Source: Dimorphilus gyrociliatus | Lineage: Eukaryota; Annelida; Polychaeta; Dinophilidae | Reading direction: 5' to 3' | NCBI GenBank assembly: GCA_904063045.1 | Contig: CAJFCJ010000130.1 | Location: 1-31,964 of the forward strand | Length of the DNA stretch: 31,964 nt | Shown: one piece after another, positions 8,247-18,351 of the stretch | How the letters are laid out: the number at the start of each line of letters is the position of its first letter | How positions within the stretch are numbered: the stretch's first letter is position 1 | Program-made: the position numbers and the translations under genes | Notes under the pieces: model-generated | The model's database searches: none | Seen by the model: only the letters and a program-made list of their open reading frames with translations | Told to the model about the DNA's origin: nothing

Positions 8247-11200
8247 ATGAATTGCAAAAAATTCTATATTTTTTTCACAATTCTATCATTTCATTCAAGT
8301 TTTACAGGCAAAGTATTTCAACTATTTAATTATAATATTTTAGTTTTTTAAATTAACAGTATGTTGTAAATTCGACAAAGATTGTTTATATTCCTATGGA
8401 AAATGTATTAATGGAGTTTGTCAATGTGATTATTCTTATGATAAAGAGATTTGTAGTTTAGGTAGATATTTTGTAACTTAATGTTTAATAAAGATTTTTA
8501 TCACATTTTTATCTTCATTTTTACAAGGTGTTGATTATGTATCTACTAGATCCGATTGTTATGGAAATGATATAAAATCGACAGCATTACAAAACCATGT
8601 GCCTATTTCAACACAACTTTCACAATGTTTCAAGCTGTGTCAAAACACAATTGGCTGTAATAGTTTGACAATGACAGTTAAATTTTCTGCGAAGAAGAAT
8701 AAATGTTATTTGAAGAAAAAATGCAATTATAGAATATATAAAGGAGGTTATTTCGACATGCTTTTAACAATGATCCATGTAGGTAAGATAATGTTTGCTC
8801 TAAAAAGAGAACATTTTAACAAATATCATATTTCTTCCTGTAGATGAATTTGAAAGTCAATTGTGTCATGATGATTCAATAAAAGAGGTGATCGTTGAGC
8901 AGTGTCTCTACATTCTTTGGAGAAAATACTCAAATTGTTCTTCTGGAAGATATTGGTATGATAAAAATTATAATAAATGGCATGAGAAATATTTAAATGA
9001 TGTCAATTCAATTTATGAAATAAAAAATGATATTCAAGAATATGGAAATGTAAATAATAATTTTGAAATTTTAAATATTTCAAATTCTTCTAGAGAATCT
9101 TTGCGAAATAATTTTTGTCACGGCATTCCATCTAGTGGAAAATACAATATTGCTTATAAAAAAGAAATAGAACATAATGGCAGAATTTCGAATCCAGAAG
9201 AGATCTATCATATAAATCATATAGTAGATGGTATAAAAAATTCAAATGAACAGCTGGGTGGTTGTTCAAAACTATTAAAATTGAATACTATAGACGATAG
9301 TTCTCTTCCAATTTGGTTAATTATTGATCTAATTACGGATTATACAATAAGAGATATAGATATCTATTTGCCAAATAGGAGATTAGAAATTGGAATTCTT
9401 GAAATATCTGTTCAAAAATTCAAAAATATTCTCTTTACAAACAATTCTTGTATTACAAATATTTTTGTAAATATAACAAAAGAGATAAATAGATTTACGT
9501 GTCAAAATTCTACCGTACCTGGTCAATATATCAACATTTCATTTATAGATACAAAACCGGAAGTGGTAATATGCGAAATTGAAATTTATACAAGTAAGAA
9601 AAATTTATAATTAGTCATTTTTGAAATGTTATTAACAACAATAAAACCAATCAATAAATAGATAATTTAGCGTTAAACGCTGATGTATTTGTTCTATCTG
9701 TTCAAAATTCAAAAAGTTATGGAGAATATTCACTAGAAGAGAAACATCTTTCACAAATGTATATTTCTAAAAAGCAAAAAGATCATTATTTCTCAATTGA
9801 TCTATATGGAAAATTTCTTATATATGAAATATTTGTCTTTGAAATCTTTACAAAACGATTAAAAGTGTTTATATTCAATAAACATTTCTTATTGAATAAA
9901 ACTTTAAGCGCCGACGAAAAATGCTCACAAGTTCTTAATGAATTAAAAGGGGAAACTACTTCGATTGTGTGCAATAGGCCTATTATTGGACAATTTGTTA
10001 TGCTAAATGCCTACAGTAATAAAAACACTCAAATGAAATTGAGAAGAATTGAAATTATAGGCCTTTACATTGACAAACCTGGTAATAAAAGATTTTTAGT
10101 AAACAATTCAAACATTATAGCAAAATTTAACTGTTTTATTTTATTATTAGATTTTATAAATATTGCAAGAGGGAAACCATGTTGGCAATCTTCCAACTAT
10201 ATAAATGTTAATCATACTGAATATCCATTTTATGCAACATTTGCTACTGATGGTTTTAGCAGACAACATTGCTGTATTACTAACTATGAAAAATTTAAAT
10301 GGTTTTATGTAGACCTTCTTAACCAATATAGAATATTTTACATTGGAATAAAAATGAGACATGTTAGTTATGGTATGTAAAAACATATGCAAGAAAAAAT
10401 AATCAACCATTTTGATGGGGATTCGACAGAAAACGGCTCCGAAAGCATGGTTTTACCCTATCCCTAAACCATCCCCTATGTATCTCCAATCTTTTTCATT
10501 ACCCCTAACCCTTGAGTGGGACCCCCCTAACTATAAATCAATCAATGCTTTTTTTCTCCTAACCATTTCTAAACCCAAAAAGCTGCCTTCAACTATCCTA
10601 CTTGAGGCCGTTTTCTGTCGATTCCTTTTGATGGTAGTCTTTTATAATTGTATTTTGTAGGAATTTCAAATATTTACAGTTTTTCTATTGAATATTTTTA
10701 AATCTAGTTCACAGATATAAAAATATGATATATAACATTTTGGCTAAAAGAAACAATTCCATTAATTCTGGAATGGTAAATACTTCAGCTTGCTTATCAA
10801 ATGACCTTGACAATTTAAAATCACGAATTGGTAGTACACTAATATGGAATTGTTTTCCGCCAAATGTTGGTCGTTTCTTAAATATAAAAGAAACTACTGC
10901 AAATTATTTGAACTTATATGAACTTTATATTTATGGTGAATTATTTGAAGAATACCAACAACATCAAAATTATCAATTAGAAATTCCACTTGTTGAAGCA
11001 ACTACAAATTTAAATTCATCTTGGGATAAAAATAATTCTCCTCTAAAATTAATTGATAACAATTTCTACAATGTTGAAACTATTCCAAAATATTCTTCTT
11101 GTTCAGAAATAACATCAACAGAAGATATTTTTTTAACAATTAAATTTGATGATAAATATTTTGTGGAACAAATTATCTTTCAACCAATTATTGATGTTGA

Positions 11201-11755
11201 AAGCTCTTTAGACTATATTTTCTTTTATGTTTCAACATCAAATATTAATCACAAAATATTTTGTGAAAGTATCAAAAGCGATAACATAAAACCATCAAAT
11301 AAACAACTTTTGGAAATTAATTGTGAAACATCAGTTGTTGGAAATCAATTGTTGACTATTAAAAAGAAATCAGCTTTCAATCATTTTTTAAGTTTTTGTG
11401 AACTTAAAGTATTTGGAAGGAAACAAAGTAAAAAAAAAATTTTTTCAGATACATTAAATTTTTTACTTTTTTTTATCAAGGCAATGAAGACTATCAACTT
11501 GAGTTAAGTGTTGTTAAAGAAGCAAAGCTAATTTTAAAAAGTGTTGACGGATTATTTGTAAAGACTGAGAAAAGAAAACATTTCTTCTCTTGTATTTCCT
11601 ACTGCCAATCAACAAATTGCTCAGCATTTTCTTATCACTTCATAGAAAAAACTTGTATGGTTACTACTTTAAATGTAACAAAAGGAACTGAAAGTTTGCA
11701 ACATTCAGTTGTAGTGTACTCTTTGTTTAGAGACAGTGATAATATTTATTGTTGA
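8247..11755 (+). CDS. secreted PAN/EGF/multi-FTP-lectin-like protein, 931 aa, 8 exons
   Basis: Exons 8247-8307, 8360-8461, 8528-8782, 8844-9593, 9671-10081, 10151-10372, 10708-11427 and 11481-11755 total 2796 nt and join in one frame. Every intron is phase 1. Intron 1 starts GC, the others GT. Order of domains: signal peptide (1-20); EGF-like Cys-rich module (21-54); PAN/apple (about 55-139, CFKLCQNTIGCNSL); a Cys-containing linker (140-240); FTP-like domains at about 240-389 (ends VVICEIEIYT), 390-520 (ends KLRRIEIIGLY), 525-675 (starts NIARGKPCWQSS, ends LYELYIYG) and 676-838 (ends SFCELKVFG); PAN (about 841-931, CISYCQSTNCSAF). FTP (fucolectin/tachylectin-4/pentraxin-1) domains bind sugars in other animals, but the usual Trp-x-Arg-Val-Asp is IWLIIDL here, so binding is uncertain. 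ATTAAA at 11769-11774 may be the poly(A) signal. Role inferred: secreted recognition or adhesion. The domain calls are by eye. Confidence 0.8.
8308..8359 (+). other. 52-nt GC-AG intron
   Basis: First intron of the 931-aa gene. The donor is CAG/GCAAAG and the acceptor TTAACAG/TA. A GT donor four bases on (GGCAAA/GTATTT) would put the EGF-like exon out of frame, while the GC donor gives phase 1 and continues the frame from the signal peptide. GC-AG introns are a known minority class of U2 introns. Confidence 0.6.
10082..10150 (+). other. 69-nt stop-free intron inside the 931-aa gene
   Basis: GTAATA...TTATTATTAG. It is 3n long and open in the coding frame, so retention would add 23 residues. 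Removal joins LYIDKP to DFINIARGKPCW, the normal start of an FTP domain, and restores the uniform phase-1 pattern, so I treat it as an intron. Confidence 0.6.
10419..10625 (-). mobile_element. 207-bp MITE with perfect 9-bp target-site duplication (copy 2)
   Basis: The ends GGATTCGACAGAAAACGGC and GCCGTTTTCTGTCGATTCC are inverted repeats with one mismatch. TTTTGATGG flanks both sides exactly (10410-10418 and 10626-10634). It is in the opposite orientation to copy 1 and colinear with it. It lies in the 335-nt sixth intron of the 931-aa gene, between the two exons that encode the third FTP domain. The intron's splice sites lie outside the element, so the gene can still be spliced. Confidence 0.88.
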
Positions 11756-11864
11756 GCATAGATTGATCATTAAAAGGGAAACAATGTGTAATACCACATT
11801 TTCTTTCTCTTATGATAAGAATATCATTTTTGTCCATTGTCTCTTATAAATGTATTTAAAAGTT

Positions 11865-12795
11865 TTAAAGATTTGGCAATGATGAACCACCACTTATATT
11901 CAACTTTGAACCAGTAATGTTATGACCTGTTTCATCATTTGCAATGAAAAATGCAAATTCTGCAATTTCTTCAGGACACGGAATTCTTTTTAAAAGTAAC
12001 TCTGTCACTTTCTTTTCCTTTTGCTTTATTTCATTGCTTTATCGCTCTCTTCTTTTGATAAATAACCATCGGTGACGAATATATCAGTTTTTACGGGTCA
12101 TGGAAGGAGAGCATTTACTCTAACAGATCCATCCTTTCTAACAGCTGTTAAAATAGATGTTTTTGAAAATGTCCATTAAAGTTGTAGTATTTTCTTACAT
12201 TTTGCAGCCAATAGTGTTGCAGTATTCATTCCAGATTTCCTAAAACGTCTGGAGATAGATAAGATATCTAAAAAGTGTAAGAATGACGTAAGTAAATGAC
12301 TATAAATTGCAAAAAGAGAGAACATTAAAAATTTTACAGGAAGAATATCAGATGCTACACTACTAATCTTGACAATATTTCCTTTCGTCTCTTTTAAGAA
12401 TGGATATCCTAATTTCATAAAAAAGAATTGGTGCCCTGGTGTGTAATTTCTACATGAAATCAAAATCATCTATATTTGCATCAAGAAAATCTTTATGAAT
12501 TCCGTATCCAGCGTTATTAATCAAAACATATAATCTTTGAAATTTTTGTCAAAGACATTTTGAATTTATTCATCAATTAAAATATCACAACTCAATGCCA
12601 AAATCTGTTGGGAAATTAGAAAAAAACTTTTTAAAATATTCTATTTTTTATTCCTTTTTCTTTTTACAAACATCTTTTTCTGTTAAACCTTCTTTGATAC
12701 ACAATTCAGCAGTTTCTTCAAGTTTTTTCAATGTTCTTCCAATGATTGTCAATCTGTAATCATTCTTCTTTAATATATCAATCATAAAGAGGTCA
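11865..12795 (-). pseudogene. short-chain dehydrogenase/reductase (SDR) pseudogene
   Basis: Classical SDR landmarks appear on the minus strand in order but in different frames: YRLTIIGRTLKKLEETAELC (about 12705-12765), VLINNAGYGI (NNAG motif, about 12500-12530), GNIVKISSVASDILP (about 12345-12390), VRVNALLP (about 12100-12125) and the C-terminal PEEIAEFAFFIANDETG...SGGSSLP (stop TAA 11865-11867). The family uses NAD(P)H to oxidise or reduce alcohols, ketones and steroids. Here several frame changes, an in-frame stop after DILIDE, lack of the N-terminal TGxxxGIG motif and no clear catalytic YxxxK indicate a dead gene. One probable intron with a CCCAACAG acceptor lies at about 12605-12666. Confidence 0.75.
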
Positions 12796-13140
12796 AGATA
12801 GATATTTTATGGCAAAAGCTATTGGAGAGTGAGTATGTGTGTGTGTGTGTGATTTGGCGCGTTGTACTTTAGAGCATATCTTCAGAATTTGAGGTTATGT
12901 CTTGTTTCTTTTATAGTGTTACTTCAATACTCTGAAATGAAAAGCACAAGAATCAATTATGGATTTTGGATAAATCTTTGTTACAGCTCTTGCACAGATC
13001 AGTCTCATAATCTGTTGTTACAATAAACAAAAAAAATTAATGTTTAGTATGGTTTATTTTGACTTAGCTATCAATAATTCAACATATTCATTTACATCAT
13101 TTATAGCATTCTATTTCAAGGTAAAGGTTAATAATAATAT
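12796..13140. other. intergenic stretch with (GT)n microsatellite
   Basis: A TG/GT dinucleotide run lies at about 12834-12852. Nothing else was recognised between the SDR and receptor pseudogenes. Confidence 0.45.
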
Positions 13141-15502
13141 TCACTGACTTGGTCCAACTGATGTGAGTTTTTTATCACTTTGCGCTGTTCTTAATGTTTC
13201 TGCATTGACAAAGAATAACGCATATACTTAAGGTAAAAATAGACAGAGTAGTGTAAGAAATCCATTGGTTATTAAACAAATACCCAAGACAATTACTTTA
13301 TAATAAGCATAAAACATTGTGAAATAGGTTGGCAATAATACAATCCACAAAAACATTGTTGTTGCCACAGAAACAAATATATACCAAGATTCATTAAAAT
13401 TTTCAGGTAATTTCCTACCAAGGTAACCAAGGGTTACGCATAATGCTAGCAAGAATAGATTAAATCCCAGTGGAATAGCTAAAGCTATTGGTGGATTTGA
13501 ACACGTTAATTCAACTCTCTTTTCGATTTCTATTGGTTGTATTTTTTCCGATGTTGGTTTCCATAAAATCAAACTCGTGATTATCAATCTCATTTCAATT
13601 GTTAAAAAAAACAAATGTTAATATCATAAGGGCTTTATTACTGGACATTCTAAGCTGTTGTTTACCTTTTCCACCAGCCGCAAAGATTCTGTAAACCCGC
13701 TGCGTTTTCATCAATAGAGGAGTGTAGATGAGAGACGCTCCGGCATGAAATCCTATTCGATTTAACAAACAAGTAAGAAATGATGGTTTTGCAATTGGAA
13801 TTAAAACTGTTGAATATTCTACTGTACTTCCGCAAAGAATTACAACGGATAGTTGATGAGATGACGCTTTAATAATTTTCTCATTTCTATAAATAATATA
13901 TATAATAATAATAATAATGTTACATAATAATCCAACTATTGATAAAATCAATAAAAGAATTCCAAGCGGATCATCCTATCTTACAAATTCATCATCAATT
14001 TTAAGACAATTCAAAGCTTTTTCAGAATCTGGAAAAATCAAAAAAAATTTTTATGCTTTTAAAATCTTTAAATTTTCAAAAATCATTCCAAACCTGGCCA
14101 GTAAAATTTTGGGCACTTTTCACAATCAGTTTGGTTATTTATTAGAATTTCATTCTCTCTACAATTTTTACAAAGCCAACAGCATTTAAGTTCCTGTTGT
14201 ACTTTGATTTGTTTGTCTTTACACGGAAAACAACAAACTGAAGTTGTATTGAAACTTTTAAATATATTCAATGTTTCAGTGAGTTTTAAATACGTTCCAA
14301 CAGTTTCTTTATTCCATACATTGTTATCCCAAGTGCAACGATAAATCTCGAATAAACCGTACATATCGCCTTTATCATTGAATATATAACGAACACCGCT
14401 CAGAGCAGATATTTGAGCTTTTCTTAAGTAATGCAGGACACTTTCTCCAGTTATGCATCCGTTCTAAAGATATTTTGAAAGTTATGTATATAAATTTATA
14501 TATATGTATGTAATGAGGTTGGGTGCTAAAGTTCCCATTAATTAGGGTTAGGGTTAGGGTATTTGTTGAACACCCCTTACCAATTTAAATTTTATTAAAT
14601 AATAAAATAAAACTGTTTTAAATAGCGTTTTTCATACTACAACTTTCAAAATTGATTTATCTCGAAAGGCTTCTGGACATTCGACTGATATGAGATCTTT
14701 TAACGCTTTTACGTAAACGTCTATACCGTCGGCTATTTTACTTTCGGCTGTTTCGTAATTAGGTTTTAGTTCGAACATTTTGTTGTATTTTTTGCATGTT
14801 GTATTAAAATCACAATTTCCGTAGTGTTCCCATTGTCTTTTTGTCCAAGGAATAACTGGTTCTGTTGGTGTTAGTTCATTAAAATATTTTTCAAATTCTA
14901 TATCTCTAACAGCCGGATATACAAACATAAAACTTCCGTGTTGTATATAGCCCGGATGACGCCCGAAAGCGTCTGCCCCAAAAAAAAATGAATTTTTCGT
15001 TGGGTGCCATCCTATTCATTGTTGAAAGTAGCATATTTCTCATAATTGGATGTAGAAAGAATACAATTATTCTTGCATTTTTAGTATCGAGCATCTTTGC
15101 AACAATTTCATCGTAATCGTCAGAGCAATCTTGACTAAATCTTTTCGAATAACCATATTCCATATTTTTTAGTGTTCTTTTCCACATTTTTTGCTGCATT
15201 TTCCTCATAGGATCCTTCCATGTAAAGTAATTGAATATATATGTCCATCCAAAAGTTTTCATAACATCTGCCATAGCCTCTGTTGCGAATGTGTCTGATG
15301 GTACAAGTCGGGAGAAATACCTAAAACGGGCCTTATTTGACAATTCTACAGATGTTGAATAAACTCCAAGTGTAGGTAATTTTAATGCCGATGTTAATCC
15401 AGCCATTGAGATGGATTGATCATCAGATGATGGAAATTCAGCTAATGGATAAACTGAATTTGAATATGATATAAAAAGTAGCCAAACTAAATATTTAAGC
15501 AT
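13141..15502 (-). pseudogene. class C GPCR (metabotropic glutamate receptor-like) pseudogene
   Basis: The minus strand encodes, in order: a hydrophobic leader (MLKYLVWLLFISYSNS), part of the Venus-flytrap domain (YSTSVELS, FSRLVPSDT), a NCD3G Cys-rich linker (KCCWLCKNC), and a seven-helix region with ASSHQLS, LMKTQRVYRIF and PENFNES. The flytrap lacks about its first 130 residues. Ser, Thr and Asp equivalents of glutamate contacts are present, but the EGNYGE segment with its Tyr is not. Introns lie at about 14632-14466 and 14090-14038, the latter phase 1. Lesions: a one-base shift at the A-run 14980-14988; TAG at 13976-13978, where a conserved Trp precedes helix 1; a shift at the A-run 13604-13611; TAA at 13228-13230 in the PKVY motif. 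The frame continues past that TAA to a TGA at 13141-13143. Confidence 0.85.
14542..14559 (+). repeat. interstitial (TTAGGG)3
   Basis: Three exact tandem units of the metazoan telomere repeat lie within the intron of the class C GPCR pseudogene. They are flanked by imperfect inverted GGGTGCT / GAACACCC. Other one- or two-unit stretches occur at 3896, 7370, 26535 and 26885. It may derive from a MITE rather than from telomere addition. Confidence 0.6.
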
Positions 15503-15599
15503 TATCAAATCAAAATCGTAAAATATCAATTGCTCTGCCCAGTCTGGGAAGAAGTAAGGATAACTAATGCAATGTATATTTATAGTAAACATCATCCAT

Positions 15600-16016
15600 T
15601 AAAAAATTTGTAAAGATATTAAAAGAAAACACTATTCAATGATTGAAATAGAGAGTATCCCGACCCTGTGAGTGAAAACAGTTACCTTTTAGGTAAAAAA
15701 AGAAAATTAGTTTCTAAAATACTCTCAGAATAATTAATTTATAACTAACAAACACAATTTGCTAAAGAGGCGTGTAAACAATACAAACATTAAGAAAAAA
15801 TAAAAACATTGTTATTTGGCGTAATAAAAGGGTGTTTTCCATAATTATACTAATTTTAATGTAAAAAGGAAAGAGATTTCTCTATAAGAAGATTGAAGAG
15901 AGGGGGAGGAGACTTTAACCCATAAATCAGAACCATTTTGGTGTTTCAATGTTATTGTTTAATATTTATTCTAAATAACATTAAAGCTAAAATATAAGAA
16001 GAGATAAAATTCAAAA
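15600..16016. other. intergenic stretch, nothing recognised
   Basis: AT-rich, no coding exon, repeat or RNA gene recognised between the divergent flank of the receptor pseudogene and the 3' end of the SRCR/ITIH-like gene. Confidence 0.4.
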
Positions 16017-16022
16017 TTTATT
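16017..16022 (-). terminator. poly(A) signal AATAAA
   Basis: AATAAA on the minus strand about 32 nt after the stop codon at 16054-16056. It supports a minus-strand gene ending here. Confidence 0.5.
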
Positions 16023-16053
16023 CTTTGAAGAAAACAAACAAACGTTTACAACT

Positions 16054-16452
16054 TTATTTTATCAATTGTGACAAACTTTCAATACTTAGTATATCTTTGA
16101 TGTTCACAAGAAAACATTGTTGATTTTGTCGTGTTTGATATTGTCCCCATATTGTTTTATCTTTATTGATTCTTAAACCAACATTGTTTTCATTTCCTTG
16201 AACTTGTTGAAAAATTTCAAAATTCATATTTCCAACTTCTCCTATCAGTCCTCCGATATTTAAATACTACCTGTTCATTGGTCTATCAATATTGATGTTT
16301 AGATATTCTCTTTCAAATGTATTCTGAAATTTTTCAATAACAAGAGAAAATAACTGTTGATGGGAAATAACGAATTTATCTCCAAAGCATTGTAGAACAT
16401 ATATTCCAATTTTATGTTCAGTAGAATGAGAATTCCAACTAAATGAGCACAA
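16054..16452 (-). pseudogene. ITIH C-terminal-domain-like 3' end of a minus-strand gene
   Basis: The minus strand reads IGIYVLQCFGDKFVISHQQL, then NIGGLIGEVGNMNFEI, NNVGLRINKD, and TRQNQQCFLVNIKDILSIES before the stop. The GLIGxx...RQ...CFLV pattern resembles the C-terminal domain of inter-alpha-trypsin inhibitor heavy chains (secreted matrix proteins that bind hyaluronan). The frame is continuous except for one TAG in PMNR-stop-YLNIGG (about 16268). That is either a lesion or the donor of a small unrecognised intron (AACAG/GTAGTA). The family call is by eye and moderate. It probably shares a transcript with the SRCR exons upstream. Confidence 0.4.
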
Positions 16453-16689
16453 TTTATTCCAAAATATATTTAATTGTTACTTTTTCCTTGTAAAAAGGAG
16501 AATCCATATTAGTTACAAGATATATACCAGAGAAACTTTTATTTACTAAATAAACAATACAAAAATGAATTGTATGTTAGACATTTATTTGAAATGGAAA
16601 CTGGTAAAAAAAAATAAATCAAACCGCTGTTATCGCATCTGTGAAGATATACTTTCTGTTTGAATATGTCTTCAGAATCAACATATTTT

Positions 16690-16960
16690 CATTCCAAATA
16701 AGCTTCAAATTTTGTATCAGTAGGAACTTTACCAGGGAATAAAGGTACTACATATTTGATACCTTTTCCAAAAACTGTAACATTATTTCCCCAAATATCT
16801 GGATTACCAAAGCTTTTATTTATGAAGTATAATAATCTATTTATTTAAGAATTCATAGCATGTTTATATTTCACTTACTTGCAGATAAAATTTTGGGCTT
16901 TATTGTCAAATTCATTCAGAGATTTTAAGCTATACAAAATAACTTCTTTGAATTAGTAAT
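16690..16960 (-). pseudogene. two exons of the SRCR/ITIH-like gene
   Basis: Exon ending NKAQNFICK at a strong GTAAGT donor (about 16882) joins in frame to an exon reading LLYFINKSFGNPDIWGN...VTVFGKGIKYVVPLFPGK. That frame meets TGA in FEAYLE-stop-KYVDSED. I do not recognise the domain. Position and strand suggest it links the SRCR modules to the C-terminal segment. The TGA may mark decay. Confidence 0.35.
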
Positions 16961-17202
16961 AACAATGATTAATATGTAGAAACTAATATCTTTTACCAAA
17001 AATTATCAAAAACTGGTTTTTCTTTTATAAAATCCAGTTTTAGTAATTATACCTCGAAAAAAGGGGTTAGTTAAAAATGAGTCACCATCTATTTAATTAA
17101 ATATTTTACATTAAATCTACCTTAGGACACTGTTTTACAATTTGTATACATGAATTATTATAATATTTTATGAAAATATAGTAATAATACTTTTAAACCT
17201 TT

Positions 17203-17415
17203 TCAATACTTGGTATGAAGATGAGCTCCTTTCAGATTGCAATCTGATAATTTTGTATGATTTCTTGAGCATAAAATTTCCATAAAAATATCTCTAACTC
17301 TTTTATCATGATGATAATTATTAACTATTTCTCCACTTTTAACACCAAATTCCTTACAAAACAACTGAGAAAAAGAATATTTTTTAGTAAAACAAGTCTT
17401 TGGAGGTTTGGTCAT
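17203..17415 (-). pseudogene. scavenger receptor cysteine-rich (SRCR) domain segment
   Basis: FCKEFGVKSGEIV...YHHDKRVRDIFMEILCSRN...LSDCNLKGAHLH follows the SRCR core: Cys-x3-Gly, Ser-Gly, a short loop, Ile-Phe-x3-Ile-x-Cys, Leu-Ser-Asp-Cys, and a terminal His. SRCR modules bind ligands or microbes outside the cell. The frame opens after a stop at about 17416 and closes at 17203 without a clear splice signal at either end. It is therefore a fragment of a larger minus-strand gene, possibly decayed. It is the clearest SRCR module of the locus. Confidence 0.6.
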
Positions 17416-17439
17416 TTTTCATCAAAAAATTGGCTATAT

Positions 17440-18060
17440 AGTTGAATATTACTGAGTTCCACAAATCTAATTCCAACTCTCACTCTTTTCACTTTAAAGT
17501 GATAACCAAGTTTAGATGAACCATGACAAAATCTCCTATAATAGGTAAAACACATTTATTTCTTTTCAGTTACATTGGCTGTTAATTTTCCAAAATTTTT
17601 ATTTAAAACCAAAAACCATTCTCCTCTATTAAAAACTTCTAGAACACCAGAAACAATTTTACTGTTTATTGTATTATTATTTTTGGCATAAAATCTCATT
17701 ATTATTGTTTTGTTTTAGAATATTGAAATAAAAGAAAGATAATGGTAATAATTTATATAAATTTTTCATATACATAGGCTTATAGCAAATTATTGTACAT
17801 TTCATCCAATTTTCTTTTTTCCTAATTTCAATTTGTTTTAAATTTGTTAAAAATGCAATATATTCTTTATTGTATGTAAATGAATTATGCCCAAAATATT
17901 CAGTTGATGTTAAAGTATAAACATTTAAACATATATAGTCAAAATTCTCCAAATCTTTGGTACAGACTTGATAAGATTCATTCTGAACTCTTGTAAAAAT
18001 ATAATATATCCATTTTCTGTGTTGAATGTTGTAGAAATCTAAAATTTTTTAATTTTGTTG
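17440..18060 (-). pseudogene. further SRCR-like exons, weak
   Basis: Minus-strand stretches read SGVLEVFNRGEWFLVLNKNFG (the start pattern of an SRCR domain, about 17590-17650), RFCHGSSKLGYHFKVKRVRVG (about 17470-17530) and ENFDYICLNVYTLTSTEYFG (about 17890-17950). They are separated by stops and AT-rich gaps with plausible AG acceptors. They suggest at least one more SRCR-like module upstream of the clear one. Exon limits are not certain. Confidence 0.35.
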
Positions 18061-18351
18061 TTTTGTTTTAAGGAAACAAACATCAATAAAGAAAATACAA
18101 GGAAAATATAAGCCTATGCAAAGCAGATTTATTGTCTTATATAGCTAAGTTTTTGCTATAATTATCTTTTATCATATTTACATGTTCTATTCTTTGCCAT
18201 ACAAGAAACAGCCATTAAAAGATCCCTTCTTACAGAATTGATAAGGGTACATTTCTTTTTACAGCGGAATGAAAGATCGCATTTAAATTTCCCCTTCATT
18301 GATGCTGTGGAGAATAGAAAGTGTTGGGCTTTTAACCTTTTTTTTTATAAT

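Noticed and set aside
9757-10380. Single uninterrupted exon through 10081-10150
   Set aside because: The frame is open, but strong GT and AG signals bound a 69-nt stretch and its removal restores a normal FTP start and the phase-1 pattern.
10412-10660. 82-codon plus frame
   Set aside because: Lies almost entirely in the MITE and intron; not a gene.
13949-13973. 49-nt intron from the GTAAGA just before the TAG in the GPCR pseudogene
   Set aside because: It would remove part of the first transmembrane helix and shift the frame, so the TAG is taken as a true lesion.
13917-14189. 90-codon plus frame
   Set aside because: Antisense shadow of the class C GPCR pseudogene.
13228-15502. Alternative genetic code (stops read as Trp or Lys)
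   Set aside because: Intact genes in the window end at TAA, TAG and TGA without extra in-frame stops, and the interrupted genes also carry frameshifts.
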